Of a DNA stretch of 32,672 nucleotides, positions 1 to 7,162 are shown in pieces. This DNA comes from Bacillota bacterium (GTDB lineage Bacteria > Bacillota > Clostridia > Christensenellales > SZUA-584): NCBI GenBank assembly GCA_023396555.1, contig JAEWWC010000120.1:1-32672 (forward strand), given 5' to 3'. Position numbers and translations under genes: made by a program. The first letter of the stretch is position 1, and each line of letters starts with the position of its first letter. The notes beneath the pieces were generated by a model, which saw nothing but the letters and a program-made list of their open reading frames with translations, was not told the DNA's origin and did not search any database.

Positions 1-160
1 CAATTATGTTGACCCCTTTCCATTTGCACAGTTCCCTTAGTATCGCTCCTACTTCTAGTTTCTTCTCTCCATAAAACGTCTTTCTACGATACTTCGGCGC
101 AAATACTATGTGATATTTACAGTTCCATTTTGTGTGTGATAAGCTGTGTATGTCATTCAC
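1..160 (-). CDS. tnpA: IS200-type transposase TnpA (Y1 HUH family), N-terminal fragment
   Basis: The minus strand from a GTG at 158-160 encodes about 53 residues that run off the window edge. The fragment has the IS200 TnpA opening: a His-Thr-Lys-Trp-Asn-Cys-Lys-Tyr-His-Ile-Val-Phe run, then Pro-Lys-Tyr-Arg-Arg, then Leu-Arg-Glu-Leu-Cys before the edge. These are typical of Y1 transposases, which cut and join single-stranded DNA. The HUH motif and catalytic tyrosine would lie beyond the edge. A strong AAAGGAGG sits at 171-178, ten bases before the GTG, which fixes the start. The only oddity is that this SD is inside a long hairpin (see 171-230). It is partial because of the window boundary, not visible decay. 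Confidence 0.85.
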   Translation of the reverse strand, partial: MNDIHSLSHTKWNCKYHIVFAPKYRRKTFYGEKKLEVGAILRELCKWKGVNII

Positions 161-170
161 TTTGGAATGT

Positions 171-230
171 CCTCCTTTTGATTTTTGTTTGTGCAGTTGC
201 CAGACCGCACTTCATTCTAAATCAAAAGGA
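171..230 (-). promoter_or_regulatory. SD-sequestering leader hairpin of tnpA
   Basis: A perfect 12-base inverted repeat (173-184 with 219-230) pairs the tnpA SD with an upstream segment. Inside it, 191-197 pairs with 204-210 around a six-base loop. One inner position is a G-U pair in the minus-strand RNA but an A-C mismatch in the other strand, so the fold belongs to the tnpA mRNA. Hiding the SD in this way is known for IS200, where it keeps transposase synthesis very low. Confidence 0.7.
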
Positions 231-266
231 TTTTTCTGTCCTGCCTCATCGCTATAAGCTTTACCG

Positions 267-289
267 AACCCCGCGTCTAACGCGGGGTT
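267..289. repeat. Subterminal palindrome of the IS left end
   Basis: AACCCCGCG and CGCGGGGTT flank a five-base TCTAA loop, giving a nine-base perfect stem. Imperfect or perfect hairpins of this kind near the ends are the TnpA recognition sites in IS200/IS605 elements. On the plus strand it is followed by TTTTCG, so it could also stop transcription entering the element, but its place 107 bases before tnpA fits the IS role better. Confidence 0.6.
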
Positions 290-298
290 TTCGTATAC

Positions 299-332
299 AA
301 AAAGGAACGACCGAGATGTGGTCGTTCCTTTT
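299..332 (-). terminator. Rho-independent terminator of gap
   Basis: A 13-base perfect stem (300-312 with 320-332) with a seven-base loop ends in a run of five U residues on the minus strand. It begins 12 bases after the gap stop codon. The inferred IS insertion point lies right at its distal foot. Confidence 0.88.
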
Positions 333-344
333 GTTGCGCTTATC

Positions 345-1355
345 TTATTTGTTATCCACAACAGCCATGTGCTCGATGAGGCTGAGCACCTTGTTGGAAT
401 AACCCCACTCGTTGTCGTACCAGGAAACGAGCTTCACGAAGTTCGGGTTCAGCATGATGCCTGCGCCTGCGTCGAAGATGCTGGTTCTGGCATCGCCGAT
501 GAAGTCGGAGGAAACGACCTGATCTTCGGTGTAACCGAGGATGCCGGCCAGCTTGCCGTCAGCAGCTTTCTTCATGGCCGCTTTGATCTCATCGTACGTG
601 GTGGCCTTCTCAAGACGGACGGTCAGGTCAACGACAGATACGTCAGCCGTGGGAACGCGGAACGCCATACCCGTGAGCTTGCCGTTCAGCTTCGGAATAA
701 CCTTGCCCACCGCTTTCGCAGCGCCCGTGGACGACGGAATGATGTTGAACGCAGCGCCTCTGCCGCCTCTCCAGTCCTTCTTGGAGGGACCGTCCACAGT
801 CTTCTGGGTGGCCGTGGTGGCGTGTACAGTGGTCATGAGGCCTTCGATGATGCCGAAGTTGTCATCGATGACCTTGGCAAGAGGAGCCAGACAGTTCGTC
901 GTGCAGGAAGCGTTGGAGACAACCTTCATGTCAGACGTATAAGCATCCTGGTTGACGCCCATAACGAACATCGGGGCATCCGCCGAAGGAGCGGAGATAA
1001 CGACCTTCTTGGCGCCCCCGGCAAAGTGCGCACTGGCTTTTTCCGTTGTCGTATAAACGCCAGTTGACTCGACGATGTAATCCGCGCCGCAGGAGCTCCA
1101 CGGAATCTCCGCCGCGTTCATGCAGGCGTAAACGGCGATCTCTTTACCATTAACGACGATAGCGCCGTCCTTGTAAGAAGCGGTGCCCTTGAAACGCCCA
1201 TGAACGGTGTCATACGACAGCATGTACACCATATACTCGGGATCGATAAACGGGTCATTGATGCCCACGATCTCGATGTTGGGGTTTCCCACTGCTGCGC
1301 GGAAAACCAGTCGGCCGATACGGCCAAAACCATTGATACCAACCTTTATTGCCAT
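345..1355 (-). CDS. gap: Glyceraldehyde-3-phosphate dehydrogenase, type I
   Basis: The 336-residue product oxidises glyceraldehyde 3-phosphate to 1,3-bisphosphoglycerate with NAD+ in glycolysis, in the cytosol. Visible features are the N-terminal Rossmann motif GINGFGRIGR (residues 6-15), Asn33-Asp34 as expected for NAD preference, the catalytic Cys151 in SNASCTTNC, and His178 in TTVHATT. Length and ending match the family. The start at 1353-1355 is chosen because AAGGAGG lies at 1363-1369 and MAIKVGING is the normal N terminus; the longer reading frame upstream adds 13 residues without support. It is a single-gene unit with a good promoter upstream and a strong terminator downstream. Unlike many Firmicutes, pgk and tpi do not follow it; an insertion sequence does. 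Confidence 0.97.
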   Translation of the reverse strand: MAIKVGINGFGRIGRLVFRAAVGNPNIEIVGINDPFIDPEYMVYMLSYDTVHGRFKGTASYKDGAIVVNGKEIAVYACMNAAEIPWSSCGADYIVESTGVYTTTEKASAHFAGGAKKVVISAPSADAPMFVMGVNQDAYTSDMKVVSNASCTTNCLAPLAKVIDDNFGIIEGLMTTVHATTATQKTVDGPSKKDWRGGRGAAFNIIPSSTGAAKAVGKVIPKLNGKLTGMAFRVPTADVSVVDLTVRLEKATTYDEIKAAMKKAADGKLAGILGYTEDQVVSSDFIGDARTSIFDAGAGIMLNPNFVKLVSWYDNEWGYSNKVLSLIEHMAVVDNK

Positions 1356-1402
1356 ATTGAATCCTCCTTGATTAAATAAATAATTCACAAACATATGGGA
1401 CT

Positions 1403-1431
1403 ATCATAATGCATCGGACAAGAAATTTCAA
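1403..1431 (-). promoter_or_regulatory. Sigma-A promoter of gap
   Basis: On the minus strand TTGAAA (1426-1431) and TATGAT (1403-1408) are separated by exactly 17 bases, about 48 bases before the gap start codon. Both hexamers match consensus at five of six positions. Confidence 0.75.
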
Positions 1432-1448
1432 CAATGAATTACCTTTTT

Positions 1449-1480
1449 ATCCGCATTATGAACTCATCCGCATTATGCGG
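1449..1480. repeat. Tandem direct repeat at the end of the 5S-like gene
   Basis: The 12-mer ATCCGCATTATG occurs at 1449-1460 and again at 1466-1477, a 17-base period. The second copy overlaps the stop codon at 1473-1475 and extends into CCGCATTATGCGG, a small near-palindrome. It sits between the carboxyltransferase operon and the gap promoter. It may be a weak transcript end or a protein site; no U-rich terminator is evident. Confidence 0.45.
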
Positions 1481-2870
1481 GATGGATCATGTTCGCTTTA
1501 TCAAGCGTTGAAGCATCCACCCCATATTTCTGGGCCCTTCTGAACTCAAAGAACTTTGGCGCAACCTGCGGGAACAGTGCGTAAGACAGTATGTCCTCTT
1601 CCTGTTCCATGTACTCTTTGATTTCTTCGCGGTACTTATCCAGCTCCGGTGCGATATCGTCCGCGGGGCGGTGCGTGATCACCGGATCGTCGCCGATGCA
1701 CTTCTTGCGCACGTCCGGATCCACTTCGGCGGGCAGCTGGCCGTATTCACCGCGCAGCAGCGCCTTGCTCTCCTTGGTGACCATCTTGTAGCGCTCGCCC
1801 GCGATCACGTTCAGCACGGCTTGTGTGCCCACGATCTGGCTGGTAGGCGTCACTAACGGCGGATAGCCGAACTCTTCGCGCACGCGCGGCACCTCTTTGA
1901 GCACATCCTCCAGCTGATCGCCTTTTCCCGCTTTTTCCAGCTGATCGAGCAGGTTGCTGAACATGCCGCCGGGCACCTGATAGATTAGCGTATTGATGTC
2001 GACGCCCAGCACATCAAGCTTCAGGAAGCCGTCAGTCATCAGGCGCTTGGCGACACCCTTGAAGTGTTCCGCGATCCTGTTGAGGAGCACGATATCCATG
2101 CCGGTGTCATACTGCGTTCCCTGGAGCGTGGCGACCAGAGACTCCGTACAGGGCTGGGCCGTACCGTTAGCCATCGACGACAGCGCGCAATCCACGATGT
2201 CCGCACCCGCCTCTATTGCCTTCAGATACGCCATATCGCCCACGCCCGTCTTATTGTGGGTATGAACGTGTATCGGTACCTTGACCGCAGCTTTGAGTTC
2301 CTTAACCAGCTCATACGCCTCGTAAGGCAGCAGCAGGTTTGCCATGTCCTTGATGCAGATGGTGTCAGCACCCATTATTTCGAGCTTCTTAGCCATTTCA
2401 ACAAAATAGGCTCTCGTGTGAACGGGGCTGGTGGTGTATGACAGCGCCGCTTCACAGATGCCGCCGTACTTTTTGGTGGCGTCCATCGCCGCCTTCATGT
2501 TACGCAGATCGTTGAGCGCGTCGAATATGCGGATGACGTCAATGCCGTTCTCGATAGCCTTTTTGACGAAAAGATCCACCACGTCGTCAGCATAGTGCTT
2601 GTAGCCCAGCAGGTTCTGCCCACGGAGCAGCATCTGCATTTTGGTGTCCGGCATGGCCGCTTTCAGTACGCGCAGCCTCTCCCACGGGTCTTCGTTGAGG
2701 AAGCGCAGGCACGAGTCAAACGTAGCGCCGCCCCACATCTCCAGTGACCAGTACCCCGCCTGATTCAACAGACCGGTGACGGGCAGCATTTCGGATGTCT
2801 TCATCCGGGTGGCCGCCTGAGATTGGTGAGCGTCTCTTAATATCGTATCCGTAATATGGACTTTACCCAT
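1473..2870 (-). CDS. oadA: Biotin-dependent carboxyltransferase subunit, OadA / pyruvate carboxylase B / transcarboxylase 5S family
   Basis: The 465-residue protein should move a carboxyl group between carboxybiotin and pyruvate/oxaloacetate. It has the DRE-TIM-like barrel: DTILRDAHQS with metal ligand Asp13, the barrel Lys174 in IKDM (carbamylated in this family), and metal-binding His203 and His205 in HVHTH. A C-terminal conserved carboxylase region ends near residue 460. There is no biotin domain at its own C terminus, because the carrier is a separate gene just upstream (56-base gap). ATG at 2868-2870 follows a GGAGG. It is the last gene of the mmdA operon. The family covers oxaloacetate decarboxylase alpha, pyruvate carboxylase B and 5S transcarboxylase; sequence alone does not separate them, but the neighbours favour a transcarboxylase-like complex. 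Confidence 0.9.
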   Translation of the reverse strand: MGKVHITDTILRDAHQSQAATRMKTSEMLPVTGLLNQAGYWSLEMWGGATFDSCLRFLNEDPWERLRVLKAAMPDTKMQMLLRGQNLLGYKHYADDVVDLFVKKAIENGIDVIRIFDALNDLRNMKAAMDATKKYGGICEAALSYTTSPVHTRAYFVEMAKKLEIMGADTICIKDMANLLLPYEAYELVKELKAAVKVPIHVHTHNKTGVGDMAYLKAIEAGADIVDCALSSMANGTAQPCTESLVATLQGTQYDTGMDIVLLNRIAEHFKGVAKRLMTDGFLKLDVLGVDINTLIYQVPGGMFSNLLDQLEKAGKGDQLEDVLKEVPRVREEFGYPPLVTPTSQIVGTQAVLNVIAGERYKMVTKESKALLRGEYGQLPAEVDPDVRKKCIGDDPVITHRPADDIAPELDKYREEIKEYMEQEEDILSYALFPQVAPKFFEFRRAQKYGVDASTLDKANMIHPA

Positions 2871-2926
2871 CTATTCAAACCTCCTTATTCAAATGTTAAA
2901 CGGCATTCAGCAGACTCTTAATACTT

Positions 2927-3325
2927 TTAATCCAGAACAGTCAGCAGGTCTCCCGCGTTGACTGAGGCACCCTTAGAAACCTGAACACCCGTGACCTTGC
3001 CTGAAGCAGGTGCCATTATCTCGTTTTCCATCTTCATGGCTTCAAGTATCATCAGCACATCGCCTTCCTTAACGGTATCGCCAACGCTGACCCTAACGTC
3101 CAGTATGGTACCCGGCATCGGGGCATTCACTTTGGTTCCGCAGGCAGGCACAGGCGCGGCCGCAACAGAAGCCGCCGCCGGGGCAGCAACCGCAGGAGCG
3201 GGCGCGGGCGCAGCCGCAACAGATGCCGGAGCTGCAGGCACCGCCGCCGGGGCGGATGCGCCGCTGATTTCTTCTACTTCAACAATGTAGCTGGTTCCAT
3301 TAACGCTGATATTGAATTTACGCAT
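2927..3325 (-). CDS. Biotin carboxyl carrier protein (1.3S / MmdC / GcdC type)
   Basis: This 132-residue carrier swings biotin between the two carboxyltransferase subunits. Residues 1-20 form a short N-terminal segment typical of 1.3S-type carriers. Residues 22-61 are an Ala/Pro-rich flexible linker. Residues 65-132 are a biotinyl domain with EAMKMEN; the biotinylated lysine is Lys98, 34 residues from the C terminus as usual. ATG at 3323-3325 has GGAGG eight bases upstream. The gene lies between the OadG-like and 5S-like genes. The linker codons are GC-rich and repetitive, so this stretch may vary in length between strains. Confidence 0.92.
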   Translation of the reverse strand: MRKFNISVNGTSYIVEVEEISGASAPAAVPAAPASVAAAPAPAPAVAAPAAASVAAAPVPACGTKVNAPMPGTILDVRVSVGDTVKEGDVLMILEAMKMENEIMAPASGKVTGVQVSKGASVNAGDLLTVLD

Positions 3326-3349
3326 TTTTTAATCCTCCATAATAAGTCT

Positions 3350-3604
3350 TTAAAATCTATTGGTGACCTGTTCGATTTTCCCTGTGAAGCCCCAAACCGG
3401 TAACGTTGACTTCGTACGGCGGATTGATTTGATCAATATGCCGTTGCTCGATGTACCCATGCTGGCTGCCACAGCTGCCATGATAGCAGCAATGACCGCG
3501 GGGTCGATTCCAGGCATTGCTGGCGTTTCCACGCATTCCTGCCTTACCGATTCCGCAAGCGCAGCTTGTTTCTTTTGTTTTGCCGCTTTAGATCTGCCAA
3601 ACAT
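3350..3604 (-). CDS. Small OadG / MmdD-MmdE-like subunit
   Basis: The 84-residue product matches the C-terminal part of the OadG/MmdD gamma-delta family: a hydrophobic Ala-rich helix at residues 35-50, then IKSIRR and PVWGFTGKIEQ before a TNRF ending. The family helps assemble biotin-dependent carboxyltransferase complexes. What is missing is the usual N-terminal membrane anchor; the protein starts with a very basic segment (MFGRSKAAKQKK), so it resembles the short MmdE subunit of Veillonella. ATG at 3602-3604 is set by CCTCCTT at 3610-3616; an upstream in-frame extension overlaps mmdA and has no support. The gap to mmdA is 13 bases. Confidence 0.75.
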   Translation of the reverse strand: MFGRSKAAKQKKQAALAESVRQECVETPAMPGIDPAVIAAIMAAVAASMGTSSNGILIKSIRRTKSTLPVWGFTGKIEQVTNRF

Positions 3605-3617
3605 TTTAGCCTCCTTA

Positions 3618-5126
3618 TTACGGTCTGGATGCGTGCTTTCTGGGCAGCTTGTTTTCGCGCTTGCCGATAGCAAGCTCAAGTGCACCAGCAAGACGCTGCC
3701 GTGTCTCGGAAGGATATATCACTTCGTCCACATAGCCCATTTTCGCGGCCTCCCACGGAGAAGCAAAAGTCTTCGCGTATTTCTCGGCCGCCGCTTTCTT
3801 GCCCTCAACGCCGTCTTCCGCGTTGACAATATCATCGCTCATCAGTATCAGCGCCGCCGCATCCGCGGGCAGGCAGGAAATTTGTGCTTCCGGCCAAGCA
3901 TAGACCATATCAGCTCCCAGCGCTTTGGGCGCCATCGCGATGTAACCGGAACCGATCGCTTTGCCTGTGATCACCGTCAGTTTGGGAACTGTCGCGCCGG
4001 CATAGGCCTGAATGAGTTTGGCGCCGTTAGGTATCAGGCAGCACTGTTCCTGTTTGATATCCCTCACAAATCCCGCCGTGTCGGCCAGCGTGACCACCGG
4101 AAGGCCGAACGCGTCGCAGAAGCTGACAAACCCAGCCGCCTTTTTGCTGCTGTTCGCATCAATATACGTGCCCGGAACGTTGGCCACCACGCCCACGCTG
4201 CGGCCGCCCAGCCGAGCAAATCCCGTCTTAATACCCGCTGCATATCCGGCCTGCGCTTCGATGAATATGCCATTATCAAATACCGATGAAACGACAGCCT
4301 GAATATCCCAGCTTCCTTGATAGTTCTCCAGCATCCGGTTCAGATCGTCGTTGCAGTCTTCCATCGGCGCATCCACGAGGTTATTGTCGGGCAGGTAAGA
4401 CAGCAGTCTGCGGAGCGACCCCAAAGCCTCGTCTTCCGACGCGCACTTGAAGTGAACGAGCCCCGTTTTTTCGAAGTGTACGGACGCACCCCCGATGGCT
4501 TCCGGTTTCGCCGGTTTGTCCGTTTCATTAAAAGCGCCCGGCGCTGCGGTAAATATGCCGCCCACGCCGTCCGCCATGAATACAAAATCGCTCAAAGGAG
4601 CAAAGAAAGCCGCGCTGCCTGCACACTGTCCGCATATCACGGTCAGTATCGGCACGACGCCAGAGAGTTCCGCCATCTTGGCATAGATGCTGCCGAAGCC
4701 TTCCAGCGCTCCCGCGCCCTCGCCCAGACGTGCGCCCATCGAATCCAGCAGCGCAATCACCGGAAGCCCCGTCTTCCCGGCCATGTCAAGCATCCTGCAG
4801 ATCTTACGTGCCTGCATAGCCCCCATCGCGCCGCCCAGCACAGTGTAGTCCTGAGAAAACACATAAACGCCCCTGCCATCGATAGTTCCGTACCCCGTCG
4901 CCACCCCTTCTCCCGGCGCGCTGACTTCTTTCAGACCGGATATAGCATTGGAGTGCTGGACAAAAGCATGCATTTCCACAAAACTCTCAGCGTCCAAAAG
5001 CTTGGAAATCCTTTCGCGTGCCGTCAGTTTTGACATTTCATGCTGGGCATCTGTCAGCTCCGGATTACCGGCTGCCGCCAACTGCCTTTTGTGAGCCAGT
5101 AAGTCAAAACCAGTTAGTTCGCTCAT
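3618..5126 (-). CDS. mmdA: Acyl-CoA carboxyltransferase, methylmalonyl-CoA decarboxylase alpha / transcarboxylase 12S family
   Basis: The 502-residue protein has the two crotonase-like halves of biotin-dependent carboxyltransferases (about residues 25-270 and 275-495). It should exchange CO2 between an acyl-CoA and carboxybiotin. Family marks include LTARERI (35-41), CGQCAGSAAFFAPLSDF (165-181), GGASVHFEKTGLVHF (212-226), ADTAGF (348-353) and YAWPEAQI (409-416). Two loops differ from the usual family: CAGG reads CAGS, and the region normally like MGPEGA reads LPADAA near 419-424. These loops build the oxyanion holes in 12S, so substrate or activity may differ. ATG at 5124-5126 follows GGAGGTT. 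It is the first gene of its operon and has a promoter at 5149-5179. The acyl-CoA substrate (methylmalonyl-, malonyl- or glutaconyl-CoA) is not determined. Confidence 0.82.
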   Translation of the reverse strand: MSELTGFDLLAHKRQLAAAGNPELTDAQHEMSKLTARERISKLLDAESFVEMHAFVQHSNAISGLKEVSAPGEGVATGYGTIDGRGVYVFSQDYTVLGGAMGAMQARKICRMLDMAGKTGLPVIALLDSMGARLGEGAGALEGFGSIYAKMAELSGVVPILTVICGQCAGSAAFFAPLSDFVFMADGVGGIFTAAPGAFNETDKPAKPEAIGGASVHFEKTGLVHFKCASEDEALGSLRRLLSYLPDNNLVDAPMEDCNDDLNRMLENYQGSWDIQAVVSSVFDNGIFIEAQAGYAAGIKTGFARLGGRSVGVVANVPGTYIDANSSKKAAGFVSFCDAFGLPVVTLADTAGFVRDIKQEQCCLIPNGAKLIQAYAGATVPKLTVITGKAIGSGYIAMAPKALGADMVYAWPEAQISCLPADAAALILMSDDIVNAEDGVEGKKAAAEKYAKTFASPWEAAKMGYVDEVIYPSETRQRLAGALELAIGKRENKLPRKHASRP

Positions 5127-5148
5127 GTAGTATTAACCTCCAATATGA

Positions 5149-5179
5149 ATTGTATAAACGTTTGGCCCTTTCAGGTCAA
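5149..5179 (-). promoter_or_regulatory. Probable sigma-A promoter of the mmdA operon
   Basis: TTGACC (5174-5179) is followed by TATACA at 17 bases (5151-5156), or by TACAAT at 19 bases (5149-5154), shortly before the mmdA SD. The -35 is strong and the -10 assignment is ambiguous. The resulting leader would be very short. Confidence 0.5.
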
Positions 5180-5280
5180 ATAAATACCAATCTCGCCCGA
5201 TTTCTTATTTCTACACTTGTCTCCTATTATCCTTCATAAAAACCAAAATTGTTTCTTTTTTCACAATGCTAAGCAAAAAA

Positions 5281-5988
5281 CTACGGTTCAGATACTTCTT
5301 TAACTTCCGCATCTGTCAGATAGCGCCATTCTTCAATACCGAGACCATCCAGCGTCAGTTTGCCAAGTCTGGTTCTTTTCAGCTGCATCACATGACAGCC
5401 GACCGCCTCAAACATCCGCTTGACCTGCCTGTTGCGCCCCTCGTGTATCGTAATCTCAATATGGTTCCGGGTTTCCAAGCGCGAAATGCGCCGGATTCTG
5501 GCGGGCGCTGTTTTCATTCCGTCCAATTCGATACCGGATTCCAGATGCTTTACAGCGTTGTCATCCAGCCTTCCGTGCACCACAGCTTCATAGGTCTTGT
5601 CCATCTCGTGCTTCGGATGCGTACACTTATAGGCAAACTCGCCGTCGTTCGTGAGAAGCAGCAAACCTTCGGTATCAAAATCCAGCCTGCCGACCGGAAA
5701 AATACGCTGGTCAACGCCTTTGATCAGATCGACCACCGTCTTTCTTCCTCTATCGTCCGTGCATGTGCTGAGCACCCCGGCCGGTTTGTTCAGCATGATG
5801 TAGATTTTTGCGGAATGAAGCGACAAAAGGGTGCCGTCAACAGCGACCACGTCAGTATCCGGATCGACATCCGTACCGATCATATTGACAGGTCTGCCGT
5901 TGATAGTCACCCTTCCTTCAGCGATTATGGTATCTGCACCACGGCGAGAGGCGACGCCGCATGATGCGATATACTTATTGAGCCTCAT
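5281..5988 (-). CDS. rluB: 23S rRNA pseudouridine synthase, RluB/RsuA family
   Basis: The 235-residue enzyme converts a uridine in rRNA to pseudouridine. It has an N-terminal S4 RNA-binding domain (residues 1-60, starting MRLNKYIASCGVASRR), the catalytic GRLDFDTEGLL motif with Asp103, and the late HEGRNRQVKRMFEAVG motif (about 182-197). Length and order fit RluB; RluE/RsuA-type specificity cannot be excluded. ATG at 5986-5988 follows a G-rich SD. The gene follows dacF after 19 bases and is probably the last gene of the scpA operon, since a promoter for mmdA lies downstream. Only a weak AT-rich hairpin is seen after its stop. Confidence 0.93.
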   Translation of the reverse strand: MRLNKYIASCGVASRRGADTIIAEGRVTINGRPVNMIGTDVDPDTDVVAVDGTLLSLHSAKIYIMLNKPAGVLSTCTDDRGRKTVVDLIKGVDQRIFPVGRLDFDTEGLLLLTNDGEFAYKCTHPKHEMDKTYEAVVHGRLDDNAVKHLESGIELDGMKTAPARIRRISRLETRNHIEITIHEGRNRQVKRMFEAVGCHVMQLKRTRLGKLTLDGLGIEEWRYLTDAEVKEVSEP

Positions 5989-6007
5989 TCGTACCCCCCA
6001 AAATCAT

Positions 6008-7159
6008 TTACATGGCGGGAACCTTCTTATTAATCCAAAGATTGATCAACTTGCTCAGATTAAATGAATAGGAGTTCTCGCCAATATCGAGCGGCGCAGC
6101 CAATGCAACAGATTGTAGTTTATCTTCACCCAGCCATAGGTCTATATGCCCCACAGACTGTCCCTTTTGCACCGGTGCCACAACATTTTCATCAATATAT
6201 ACACGCTTATTTAACTTTTCAATCTCCTCCTGCGTCAATGGATAATAAATATCATCTGTCGTATAGACAGGAAAGCTATCCTCTACACCATCCTTCACCG
6301 AGACATCTCCGATGAGTTCCCCTGCTTTTACGACCAGGCTGTTGTCATAGTTTTCGAAACCATAATCCATCAAGGCCATACAGTCGTTGAACATATCGGG
6401 AGCCGAAAGAACAACGGATACCAGCTGCATGTCTTCCCTCTGGGCCGCTGCCGACAAACATCTTCCCGCCGCCTCCGTAAAACCGGTTTTAACGCCGTTG
6501 CCGCCTTCATAATTCCAAAGTATTTTGTTCTTGTTCTTGACGACACGGTTCCATTCGTGCCCTTCCCACGGCAACGTTTTATACTGTGTCTTGACGACCT
6601 CGCGGAAAATATCGTTATTCATCGCATAAGCGGATATCAGCGCCAGATCGTATGCGGTGGTGTAGTGGTTATCTATCGGCAATCCATTAGGATTGGCGAA
6701 ATGCGTATTGTACGCGCCGATTTCATGAGCCTTGTTATTCATCATATCGACAAACGCATCCACCGAACCACCCACATGCTCGGCAATAGCCACTGCGGCA
6801 TCGTTGCCTGACGCCAGCATCAGACCGAACAGCATGTCCGACAACGTCATCTTCTCTCCCGCTGATAGCCATATCGAGGACCCTTCGACGCCGCTCGCAT
6901 TCGGGCCCACAACAACCGTATCATTCAGGTTGCCGTTTTCTATTGCGACGATAGCCGTCATGATTTTTGTAGTCGACGCCATCGGCATCTTTTCATGCGC
7001 GTTCTTCTGATAAAGTATACGCCCTGTCGTGGCCTCGATTACCACGGCGGACTTGGCCGATACATCAACGCCTTCCGCTCTTGGGGTACTGACATTATAC
7101 GAAAATATAACGGCAAAAGCCAGTACCATTAACGGTATCTTCTTGATTGCCCTCTTCAA
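6008..7159 (-). CDS. dacF: D-alanyl-D-alanine carboxypeptidase, DacF/PBP5 type
   Basis: The 383-residue exported enzyme trims the terminal D-Ala from peptidoglycan stems. It begins with a signal peptide (about residues 1-28, charged MKRAIKK then a hydrophobic core). The three active-site motifs are present: Ser62-Thr-Thr-Lys65, Ser117-Gly-Asn119 and Lys224-Thr-Gly226. A PBP5 C-terminal domain follows from about residue 275, ending in a basic, amphipathic tail that may hold it to the membrane. The start is TTG at 7157-7159 with a GGGGTGG SD that lies in the last codons of gerW; only three bases separate the genes. In Bacillus DacF acts during sporulation, and the gerW neighbour agrees with that. 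Confidence 0.93.
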   Translation of the reverse strand: MKRAIKKIPLMVLAFAVIFSYNVSTPRAEGVDVSAKSAVVIEATTGRILYQKNAHEKMPMASTTKIMTAIVAIENGNLNDTVVVGPNASGVEGSSIWLSAGEKMTLSDMLFGLMLASGNDAAVAIAEHVGGSVDAFVDMMNNKAHEIGAYNTHFANPNGLPIDNHYTTAYDLALISAYAMNNDIFREVVKTQYKTLPWEGHEWNRVVKNKNKILWNYEGGNGVKTGFTEAAGRCLSAAAQREDMQLVSVVLSAPDMFNDCMALMDYGFENYDNSLVVKAGELIGDVSVKDGVEDSFPVYTTDDIYYPLTQEEIEKLNKRVYIDENVVAPVQKGQSVGHIDLWLGEDKLQSVALAAPLDIGENSYSFNLSKLINLWINKKVPAM

Positions 7160-7162
7160 ACG

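Larger units (their letters stand above)
1..296 (-). mobile_element. IS200/IS605-family insertion sequence, left end (partial)
   Basis: The element enters from the left edge of the window. It holds the first third of a tnpA gene reading off the edge, a 160-base leader with strong secondary structure, and a subterminal palindrome at 267-289. This order (palindrome, leader, tnpA) matches the left end of IS200-type elements, which move as single strands and have no terminal inverted repeats. The outer boundary is inferred: it should lie a few bases beyond the palindrome, at about 290-300, next to the gap terminator. The right end and any tnpB lie outside the window. Confidence 0.65.

Noticed and set aside
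318..1067. Long plus-strand reading frame opposite gap
   Set aside because: It is the antisense of a well-supported gene, has no SD and shows no protein-like motif order.
4317..5033. 238-residue plus-strand frame opposite mmdA
   Set aside because: It is a codon-bias shadow with an Arg/His-rich composition and no family features.
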